Shown piece after piece: positions 53,803-60,767 of a stretch of 64,000 nucleotides of DNA. The DNA is from UBA967 sp044375555. Its GTDB lineage: Bacteria > Verrucomicrobiota > Verrucomicrobiia > Chthoniobacterales > Terrimicrobiaceae. The DNA is taken from NCBI GenBank assembly GCA_044375555.1, contig JBILML010000007.1, positions 1-64,000 of the forward strand, in the 5' to 3' direction. Each line of letters starts with the position of its first letter. Position 1 is the first letter of the stretch. Made by a program: the position numbers and the translations under genes. The notes beneath the pieces are model-generated. The model ran no database searches and had not been told where the DNA came from. It saw only the letters and a list, made by a program, of their open reading frames with translations.

Positions 53803-55029
53803 TCAAGCGCCCAAGACGACGCGGGCCGCTTCCAAGCCAGACTGAATCGCGGCTTGAATGCTCGCGCCATTTTTCCAATCCCCACACGCGAGAACGCCGT
53901 TTGGCAAATGAGGCTTGGGTTTTGAGGCGAAGCCGGGCGGTTGGTCAGGGACAGCGTTTGGCACAAAAAGGGTCTCCAAGGGAATGAGAGATTCTCGCGC
54001 ATGGGGAAAAATGGCGGCGATTTCCTCCGCGGCGTGGGAGACAAGTTCGGCGCGGTCCAATCCCTCAAAATTCAGAATGGAAGCCGAGACAAGATGCCAA
54101 CCGGCCGAGGCAAATTCCGGCGCGATGTTGGTGATCTGAACGAAGTGCCGAACGAGACGGTGGGCGCCTGCGGGAAGAACGAGGCACGGGCGGTCGTAGA
54201 GGGAGGTTTTGGATTTAAAATAAACGACCGCCACGCCACGCGGCGCAGGGGGCGGTGGCTGGTGGAGGAGTTGATGCAGCGAGGATTCATCGAGTGCCAG
54301 AACGAGCCGCGAGAAAGGGAGGATTTCGCCAGACTCGAGAATCACGCGGGCGCCATCGATCGCGGTGACTTTGGAATTCAGCCGGATTTTTTGCGGGGGC
54401 AATTGAGCAGCGATAGCCTCGGGGAGGGCTTGGATACCTCCAGCGGGAATCCACGCGCGGCCGGTAGAGAATTTTTTGAGGTAGTAACGGAATAGCGCAG
54501 AGCTGGTGGAGAGCTCGTTGTCGAGCAGCACGCCGCCGAAAAACGGCTGGGCGAAGCAAGAGAGGAATTCGTCGGAAAATCCGCATTGGAGCAGAAACTC
54601 GCGAGTGGAAAGATCGCTTGTGGAAGCGCAGGCACCGAGGAGTGCGCGGTCCGAGGACAGCAAGACCTCCGCTCCCAATCTCGCGAGGCGAAGTTTGTCA
54701 CCGAACGACAAGGCATCACCCGCGATGGCAATGATGGGATTTTCAAGCGGGCTGGCGAGGCGGGAGAATTTGCCGGAATGATGAATCAGCGCGCCGGACT
54801 CGAACCAGCGAGGCCGAAGCGCCGCAACATCCACAACCTCCCCGACCGCGCGGTAGGAACTCAGAACGACCTGGAAGCCATGATCGAGCGTGAACCCCTC
54901 GCGGCGCGCGGTGCGTTGGCGTCCCCCAACCTGCGGTGCGGCCTCGAGCAAAAGAAAATCCCGCCCGACGCGGTGGAGTGCGAGCGCGCAGGACAACCCG
55001 GCCAAGCCTGCACCAACGATGAGAATCAT
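53803..55029 (-). CDS. FAD-dependent amine oxidase-like flavoprotein
   Basis: 408 residues. The N-terminal LIVGAGLAGLSCALALHRVG and EAAPQVGGRQRT bind FAD, DHGFQVVLSSY follows, and the C-terminal GVLACGDWKNGASIQAAIQSGLEAA closes the site. The fold is that of protoporphyrinogen oxidase, carotenoid desaturase and amine oxidase relatives. Substrate unknown. It starts 4 nt after the leuA stop, so it is probably co-transcribed with leuA, but no metabolic link is evident. Confidence 0.85.
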   Translation of the reverse strand: MILIVGAGLAGLSCALALHRVGRDFLLLEAAPQVGGRQRTARREGFTLDHGFQVVLSSYRAVGEVVDVAALRPRWFESGALIHHSGKFSRLASPLENPIIAIAGDALSFGDKLRLARLGAEVLLSSDRALLGACASTSDLSTREFLLQCGFSDEFLSCFAQPFFGGVLLDNELSTSSALFRYYLKKFSTGRAWIPAGGIQALPEAIAAQLPPQKIRLNSKVTAIDGARVILESGEILPFSRLVLALDESSLHQLLHQPPPPAPRGVAVVYFKSKTSLYDRPCLVLPAGAHRLVRHFVQITNIAPEFASAGWHLVSASILNFEGLDRAELVSHAAEEIAAIFPHARESLIPLETLFVPNAVPDQPPGFASKPKPHLPNGVLACGDWKNGASIQAAIQSGLEAARVVLGA

Positions 55030-55033
55030 GGGG

Positions 55034-56695
55034 TCAGGCGAGAGCGCGGTTGAGGGCGCTGATGATCGCGTGGATCGAGGCGAGTTCGATGTTGGTGTCG
55101 CTGCCGACGCCGTAGAGGACGCGGTTGCCGGGGACTTTGATTTCGATGTAGCTCACCGCGCGGGCGTCGGCACCGGCGCCGAGGGAGTGCTCGGAGTAGT
55201 TGAGGATTTCGACGCGTGGGAGTTCGGTTTTCGCGAGGCAATCGACGAATGCGGCGATCGGGCCGTTGCCTGTGCCGCGGACGGTTTGGGTTTTTCCCAA
55301 AATCTCGAGGTCGGCTTCGACCGTGACCTGCTCGGCGCGCTCGATGGCGCGGAATTCCCCGAGGCGGACAGAACCGGAGCGGACGACGAAGGTTTTTTGG
55401 AACAACTCAAAAATCTCCTCTGGCTCGAGCTCGGTGCCTTTTTCGTCGGAGACGGTGTTGACGAGACGGCCGAGGTCCTTTTGGAGGCCCTTGGGGAGCT
55501 GGTAGCCGAATTCCTTCTCGAGCACATAGGCGACGCCGCCTTTGCCGGACTGGGAGTTGATGCGGACGATCGCCTTGTAGCTGCGGCCGACATCGGCGGG
55601 GTCGATCGGAATGTAGAGCACATCCCAAGGCTGGCCGGGACTTTGGCGGGCCCAGGATTTTTTGATGGCATCCTGATGCGATCCACTGAAGGCCGTGAAC
55701 GCGAGGTCGCCGGCGTAGGGGTGGCGCGGGTGGACCTCCATGCGGGTGCAGCGCTCGTAGATTTCGCGGATGGCGTTGAGCTTTCCAAAATCCAGGCCGG
55801 GGTGGATGCCGTGCGTGTAGAGGTTCAGCGCGACGGTGACGATGTCGAGATTGCCGGTGCGCTCGCCCACGCCGAAGAGTGTTCCTTCGACGCGGTCGGC
55901 TCCGGCGAGCAGGCCGAGTTCCGTGGCGGCGGTGCCGGTGCCGCGGTCGTTGTGGGTGTGGAGCGAGAGGATCGTCAGGTCGCGGCGGGTGAGGTGGCGC
56001 GACATCCACTCGATCTGGTCGGCGTGGATATTCGGCGTGGCGTATTCGACGGTGGCGGGGAGGTTGAGGATGATTTTGTTGTCGGGCGTCGGCTGCCAGA
56101 CATCGGTGACGGCCTCGCAGATTTGGAAGGCGAAATCGAGTTCCGTGCTCGTGAAGCTCTCGGGCGAGTATTCGAGCTGGATGCGCGAGCCGGAGTCCAC
56201 GTGCGGCTGCATCGTTTTTTTCAAAAACGAAACGGCGTGTGTGGCGATGCCGACGATTTGCTCGCGGGTGGAGGCGAAGACATAGTCGCGCTGCTTCGGC
56301 GAGGTCGAGTTGTAGAGGTGGAAAATGATGTTTTGCGCTCCGCTCAGGGCCTCGAGCGAGCGGGTGATGAGATCCTCGCGGCACTGGCAGAGGATTTGGA
56401 TCGAGACATCGGCGGGGATGCGGTCCTCCTCGATCAGGCGGCGGCAAAAATCGAACTCGATCTGCGAGGCGGAGGGGAAGCCGATCTCGATTTGTTTGAA
56501 GCCGATGCCGACGAGCATTTCGAAATACTCGAGCTTCTCCTCGACGCTCATCGGCTGGGCGAGGGCCTGGTTGCCATCGCGCAAATCCACGCTGCACCAG
56601 ATCGGCGCGCGGCTCAGCACGCGGCTCGGCCATTGGCGGTCTGGCAGATCGACCTGAGGGAACGGCCGGTATTTCGTGACGGGCTGTGCTTGCAT
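55034..56695 (-). CDS. leuA: 2-isopropylmalate synthase, long form
   Basis: 553 residues, the LeuA type 2 form. Condenses acetyl-CoA with 2-oxoisovalerate, the first committed step of leucine synthesis. Seen: IWCSVDLRDGNQAL (catalytic Arg-Asp), GFKQIEIGFPSAS, LSLHTHNDRGTG (metal-binding His-x-His), and GERTGNLDIVTVALNLYTHG. The C-terminal regulatory domain (about 430-553) with GTGNGPIAAFVDCL and YSEHSLGAGADARAVSYIEI is the leucine-feedback LeuA dimer domain. ATG 56695 begins MQAQPVTKYRPF. Confidence 0.96.
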   Translation of the reverse strand: MQAQPVTKYRPFPQVDLPDRQWPSRVLSRAPIWCSVDLRDGNQALAQPMSVEEKLEYFEMLVGIGFKQIEIGFPSASQIEFDFCRRLIEEDRIPADVSIQILCQCREDLITRSLEALSGAQNIIFHLYNSTSPKQRDYVFASTREQIVGIATHAVSFLKKTMQPHVDSGSRIQLEYSPESFTSTELDFAFQICEAVTDVWQPTPDNKIILNLPATVEYATPNIHADQIEWMSRHLTRRDLTILSLHTHNDRGTGTAATELGLLAGADRVEGTLFGVGERTGNLDIVTVALNLYTHGIHPGLDFGKLNAIREIYERCTRMEVHPRHPYAGDLAFTAFSGSHQDAIKKSWARQSPGQPWDVLYIPIDPADVGRSYKAIVRINSQSGKGGVAYVLEKEFGYQLPKGLQKDLGRLVNTVSDEKGTELEPEEIFELFQKTFVVRSGSVRLGEFRAIERAEQVTVEADLEILGKTQTVRGTGNGPIAAFVDCLAKTELPRVEILNYSEHSLGAGADARAVSYIEIKVPGNRVLYGVGSDTNIELASIHAIISALNRALA

Positions 56696-56818
56696 GGGCT
56701 GAAAACCTAGCACCGCCCCGCGCGACGCGCCAAGAGTGGAACTCATTGGCCGGAAAACGCCCCTCCCTTTTTTCAAAAGAACCTCGCCGGGCCATGAGCG
56801 ATTTGCTTGCTTGGGTCT

Positions 56819-57388
56819 GTGAAGAAAATCCTTCTCGTCGAGGACAACGAAATGAACCGCGACATGCTCTCGCGCCGCCTGGCGAAGCGGGGCTACGCGG
56901 TGGTCATGGCAGTCGACGGCGCGGAGGGAGTGACCATGGCGCGCTCGGAATCGCCCGACCTTGTGCTGATGGACATGGGCCTGCCGGTGATGGACGGCTG
57001 GACCGCGACACGCCACATCAAAGCCGACCCAGCCACGGCGCGAATTCCTGTGGTTGCCCTGACCGCCGAGACAACGGAAGGCGACCGAGAAAAATGCCTC
57101 TCGGCAGGTTGCGATGATTACGACACCAAGCCGGTCGATCTCGTGCGGTTGATCGGAAAAATCGAGGCGCTTCTCGGGGGATTGCCGCCCGCGCCTGAAA
57201 AGCCATCACCCGCGAGTTTGAGCCACGATCTCCTCACCCCGCTCAACGCTATTATTGGTTATACCGAAATCCTCTCCGAGCGTTCCCAAGCCCGACCCGA
57301 GGATTTGGCTGACCTGCAAAAAATCCTCTCCGCCGCGCGGGAGCTTCACGGCCGAATCCAGAAAATTTTGGCGACCCAAGCGCCATAG
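56819..57388 (+). CDS. Response-regulator receiver protein with orphan H-box
   Basis: 189 residues from GTG 56819. The CheY-like receiver (1-120) has ILLVEDNEMNRDML, the phospho-acceptor Asp in DLVLMDMGLPVMDGW and the switch Lys in DYDTKPVDL. The C-terminal part has SLSHDLLTPLNAIIGYTEIL, a histidine-kinase H-box, then a second helix, but no ATP-binding domain follows. It may accept or pass phosphate as an adaptor. Divergent from leuA. A TTG four codons upstream is an alternative start. Confidence 0.85.
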   Translation: MKKILLVEDNEMNRDMLSRRLAKRGYAVVMAVDGAEGVTMARSESPDLVLMDMGLPVMDGWTATRHIKADPATARIPVVALTAETTEGDREKCLSAGCDDYDTKPVDLVRLIGKIEALLGGLPPAPEKPSPASLSHDLLTPLNAIIGYTEILSERSQARPEDLADLQKILSAARELHGRIQKILATQAP

Positions 57389-57460
57389 TTGGATTCGGTT
57401 TCGCTGGCATTGAGGAAATTGGATTCCATGCCGTCTCGGACGCGGCATACTCCGCGCCGC

Positions 57461-58246
57461 ATGAATCCGCTTCCGCTCGTGATCGCTGGAACCGCTCTCG
57501 CCATGGCGATGATGGTGGTCGTTTGGTTTTTTGCCAAGCGGATGGATAACGCGGGGATCGTTGATATCTGGTGGTCATTCGGTTTCACGCCCGTGGCGCT
57601 TTTTTATGGAATCTTTGGCAGCGGCCACATGATTCGCAACGGCCTCATCGCGGCGATGGTCTGCGCGTGGAGCCTGCGACTCGGCATGCATCTCTACAAA
57701 CGCGTGATGTCCCACCACCCGGAGGAGGACCCGCGCTACGCCGCCCTTCGAAAGCAATTTCCTAAACGCACCTGGTTGATGTTTTTTGGATTCTTTCAGC
57801 TCCAGGGATTGCTGATCGGGTTGTTGTCTCTGCCCATCGCCCTCGCTTGCGCGAACCCCTCGCCGGGCGTCGGTTTTTTCGAAATCGCGGGCGTCCTGCT
57901 CTGGCTCGTCGCGATTGGAGGCGAAGCGATCGCCGACATGCAGCTCGCACTCTTCAAGGCTCAGCCTGCGGCGAAAGGCCGCGTGTGCGATTTCGGCCTC
58001 TGGAAATACTCGCGCCACCCGAACTACTTTTTCGAGTGGCTCGTCTGGATTGCGTATTTCGTCTTTGCGCTCGGCTCTCCGTGGGCATGGGTTGGACTGG
58101 CGAGCCCGCTTCTGATGCTGTTTTTCTTAACCCGAATGACCGGAATTCCCCCAGCCGAAGCCCGTGCCCTCGCCTCCCGCGGCGACGCCTACCGCGACTA
58201 CCAACGCCGCACCAGCGCCTTCATCCCTTGGTTTCCAAAATCATGA
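57461..58246 (+). CDS. DUF1295 membrane protein (steroid 5-alpha-reductase-like)
   Basis: 261 residues, about six membrane segments. Seen: DNAGIVDIWWSFGF, GRVCDFGLWKYSRHPNYFFEWLVW (the conserved NADPH/sterol-reductase-like C-terminal motif) and DAYRDYQRRTSAFIPWFP. DUF1295 (COG3752) proteins usually accompany a CFA-type methyltransferase, a COG2907 flavoprotein and DUF1365. Here the methyltransferase (58710) is separated only by the GxxExxY insertion. Probably an inner-membrane lipid reductase. Confidence 0.88.
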   Translation: MNPLPLVIAGTALAMAMMVVVWFFAKRMDNAGIVDIWWSFGFTPVALFYGIFGSGHMIRNGLIAAMVCAWSLRLGMHLYKRVMSHHPEEDPRYAALRKQFPKRTWLMFFGFFQLQGLLIGLLSLPIALACANPSPGVGFFEIAGVLLWLVAIGGEAIADMQLALFKAQPAAKGRVCDFGLWKYSRHPNYFFEWLVWIAYFVFALGSPWAWVGLASPLLMLFFLTRMTGIPPAEARALASRGDAYRDYQRRTSAFIPWFPKS

Positions 58247-58249
58247 ACT

Positions 58250-58692
58250 CGCGCAGAGGCGCAGGGACGCAGAGAGTTTTGAAATGAGCGAAAACGAGAT
58301 TGGGACAATTGTGATTGAGGAAGCTATCCAGCTTCACCGGGAGCTTGGCCCGGGTTTGCTCGAGTCCGTTTATGAAGTCGTCCTTGCGGATTCTCTCAAA
58401 AAACGCGGCTTGGATGTGCGCAGGCAAGTGCCCGTGCCAATCCATTATCAGGGCATCAAATTCGATGAGGGATTTCGCGCCGATCTCATCGCGGAAAACA
58501 AAGTGCTTCTCGAACTCAAATCCGTGGAGGCAGTCAATCCAGCGCATAAGAAACAGGTGCAGACCTATCTGCGGCTGACTGGATTGAAGCTCGGCTACTT
58601 GCTCAACTTCGGTGAGGCTGTTCTGAAAACCGGCATCACCCGATGCGTCAACGGCCTTGAAGAATCTCCTCTGCGTCCCAGCGTCTCTGCGG
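58250..58692. mobile_element. GxxExxY element 2 with inverted termini
   Basis: The left end CGCAGAGGCGCAGGGACGCA (from 58252, then GAGAG) is mirrored by the right end 58666-58692, which on the minus strand reads CGCAGAGACGCTGGGACGCA then GAGG. The ends are built of CGCAGAG-like heptads, a different word from element 1 (CACGGAG) but the same architecture. The left end starts 4 nt after the DUF1295 stop, and the unit ends 17 nt before the methyltransferase start. Confidence 0.7.
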
Positions 58693-58697
58693 GATAA
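58284..58697 (+). CDS. GxxExxY family protein, copy 2
   Basis: 137 residues. HRELGPGLLESVYEVVLAD carries GxxExxY, followed by FRADLIAENKVLLELKSVEAVN (D-x(n)-ExK as in PD-(D/E)XK nucleases) and HKKQVQTYLRLTGLKLGYLLNFG. It shares most core motifs with copy 1 at 35225 but differs at the ends. The C-terminal SPLRPSVSAG is encoded by the element's right inverted end. Family function is unknown. Confidence 0.88.
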   Translation: MSENEIGTIVIEEAIQLHRELGPGLLESVYEVVLADSLKKRGLDVRRQVPVPIHYQGIKFDEGFRADLIAENKVLLELKSVEAVNPAHKKQVQTYLRLTGLKLGYLLNFGEAVLKTGITRCVNGLEESPLRPSVSAG

Positions 58698-58709
58698 ACC
58701 ATTTTTCAC

Positions 58710-59750
58710 ATGATCCAACTCGACGACCTACTCGCCCGAAATCTCCTGCCCGATGCTGCCATCCGGCTTGGCATCCGCAATCTTCTCTCCAAAAAACTCC
58801 GCGAGGAAACCCGCGAGAACGCCATTGCCCAATCCGAGGCGCTGGCTGCTTTTGTGGAGGAACTCAAACGCAGCCCGATCGCCATTAAGACCGCCGCCGC
58901 GAATGAGCAGCACTACGAAGTTCCTACCGATTTCTTCAAACTCGTCCTCGGCCCCCGCATGAAATACAGCTCGGGCTACTGGCCGCGCGAGGACACGACT
59001 TTCGCCGAATCCGAAGAGGCGATGCTCGCGCTCACCTGCGAACGCGCGGAACTCACCGACGGCCTCGACATCCTCGAGCTCGGTTGCGGCTGGGGCAGTC
59101 TCACGCTTTGGATGGCGGAGAAATTCCCCGCCGCTCGCATCACTGGCGTCTCAAATTCTTCGACCCAAAAACTCCACATCGAAGCCGAAGCCGCACGGCG
59201 TGGTTTGGGCAATGTCCGCATCGTCACCGCGGACATGAACGACTTCGAGGCCGGCGACTCGGCATTCGACCGCGTTGTCTCCGTGGAAATGTTCGAGCAC
59301 ATGAAAAACTACCAGCGCCTCATGGCAAAGGTCGCCCGCTGGCTCCGCCCGGGCGGCAAGCTGTTCGTTCACATCTTTACCCACCGCGAATTCGCCTACC
59401 ACTTTGAGGGCAAAGATCCCTCGGACTGGATCACACGCTATTTTTTCGACGGCGGCACGATGCCTTCCGACGACCTCCTGCTCTACTTCCAGGAAGATCT
59501 CGCGATCGAAAAACACTGGCGCGTCTCCGGCACCCATTACCAACGAACCTCCGAGGCTTGGCTGGAAAAAATGGATGCGAACGAGACGACGATCACTCCA
59601 ATCCTCGAAAAAACCTATGGCGGCGAGAACACCGCCAAGTGGCGTGCCTACTGGCGCGTCTTCTTCATGTCCTGCGCGGAACTCTGGGGCTTCCGTGGTG
59701 GCAACGAATGGCTCGTGAGCCATTACCGGTTTGTGAAGCTTCGCAGCTGA
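58710..59750 (+). CDS. Cyclopropane-fatty-acyl-phospholipid synthase-like methyltransferase
   Basis: 346 residues. The SAM site ILELGCGWGSLTLWMAEKFP (about 122-141) is preceded by NEQHYEVPTDFFKLVLGPRMKYSSGYW and followed by VVSVEMFEHMKNYQRLM, the usual CFA-synthase core. It would methylate acyl-chain double bonds in membrane phospholipids. Slightly shorter than E. coli Cfa and close to the DUF1295-linked subgroup. A desaturase that could make the substrate is at 7227. Confidence 0.88.
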   Translation: MIQLDDLLARNLLPDAAIRLGIRNLLSKKLREETRENAIAQSEALAAFVEELKRSPIAIKTAAANEQHYEVPTDFFKLVLGPRMKYSSGYWPREDTTFAESEEAMLALTCERAELTDGLDILELGCGWGSLTLWMAEKFPAARITGVSNSSTQKLHIEAEAARRGLGNVRIVTADMNDFEAGDSAFDRVVSVEMFEHMKNYQRLMAKVARWLRPGGKLFVHIFTHREFAYHFEGKDPSDWITRYFFDGGTMPSDDLLLYFQEDLAIEKHWRVSGTHYQRTSEAWLEKMDANETTITPILEKTYGGENTAKWRAYWRVFFMSCAELWGFRGGNEWLVSHYRFVKLRS

Positions 59751-59804
59751 CTTCCGCCTTTTCTGTGATGGAGTTTTGTCAGGCCCGACACTAGTTTTTC
59801 AACC

Positions 59805-60767
59805 ATGAGCCGCCGGGGCAGAATTCTAGACCAACCTTTGCCGCGCCATCGAGACGCTTGGGCGAGGTGGATTCTCCCCGCCTTGATCGCCTCGATCCTC
59901 ATCCACCTCCTTCTTTGGAATTGGAGCCGCCATGTGCCCATCGACCGCATGAGCGATGCGTTCTACGACAAAATCGTCCCCCGCACCTTCAACATCGAGC
60001 GCGCCGATATCGACCCGCGTTTGCTCGAGCCCGAGCCGGAGGAAAAAAAGCCCGACCCCGTGGACTTCAAAATTCCCGAGGAGAAAATCTCCCTCGACCG
60101 CCAGACTGCCAAGGCGCCGGATCAAAAAACCACGCCTCCCCTCGACCAGGCGATCGTGAATGAGAAGCCCCAAATCCCCGATCTTCCGAAATCCGACGCC
60201 ACCTCGCCTTCGAGCCACCTCGTTCCCGTGGACGACTCGCTCGTCAAGGATCTCACGCGTGACATGCCGTTGGTTTCAGAAACCACGACCACAGATCCGA
60301 TCCTGGCCCTGCGCGCCTCAGAGGCCACACCCGGCCTGCCAGGCGGCGGAGCCGGATTTTCCAATCTCGACGAACTCCTCGCTCAGACCGGCCCGCTCAC
60401 CCAGGACACAGCCCCCATCTTGCTCCCCGGCGATTTGCTTTTTGAATACGACGACCACCGCCTCCAGCCCGGCGCCTTGGCGAGCTTGGAAAAACTCGGC
60501 CAACTCCTGAAGCGCAATCCCAAGGCCCGCTTTGTCATCGAAGGCCACTCCGATTCCTTCGGCACCGACGAATACAACCTCACACTCAGCCGACTCCGCG
60601 CGGACTCCGTTCGCATCTGGCTCATCGACATGGTGGGCATTCCCGCCGAGTCGATTTCTACAATCGGCCATGGAAAATCCCGACTGGCCGTTCCCTCCAC
60701 AGGCACCATCGAAGAACAGAAAATCAACCGCCGCGTGGAAATCCTGATCAAGGACGGCCCGCCATGA
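59805..60767 (+). CDS. OmpA-domain protein with TonB-like N-terminal anchor
   Basis: 320 residues. N-terminal membrane anchor (about 19-40, WARWILPALIASILIHLLLWNW) is followed by a Pro/Lys-rich linker (LLEPEPEEKKPDPVDF) like TonB or TolA, then a C-terminal OmpA peptidoglycan-binding domain (about 215-320) with ARFVIEGHSDSFGTDEYN, LSRLRADSVRIWLID and INRRVEILIK. It spans the periplasm from the inner membrane and grips peptidoglycan. Its stop overlaps glnD by 4 bp. Confidence 0.87.
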   Translation: MSRRGRILDQPLPRHRDAWARWILPALIASILIHLLLWNWSRHVPIDRMSDAFYDKIVPRTFNIERADIDPRLLEPEPEEKKPDPVDFKIPEEKISLDRQTAKAPDQKTTPPLDQAIVNEKPQIPDLPKSDATSPSSHLVPVDDSLVKDLTRDMPLVSETTTTDPILALRASEATPGLPGGGAGFSNLDELLAQTGPLTQDTAPILLPGDLLFEYDDHRLQPGALASLEKLGQLLKRNPKARFVIEGHSDSFGTDEYNLTLSRLRADSVRIWLIDMVGIPAESISTIGHGKSRLAVPSTGTIEEQKINRRVEILIKDGPP

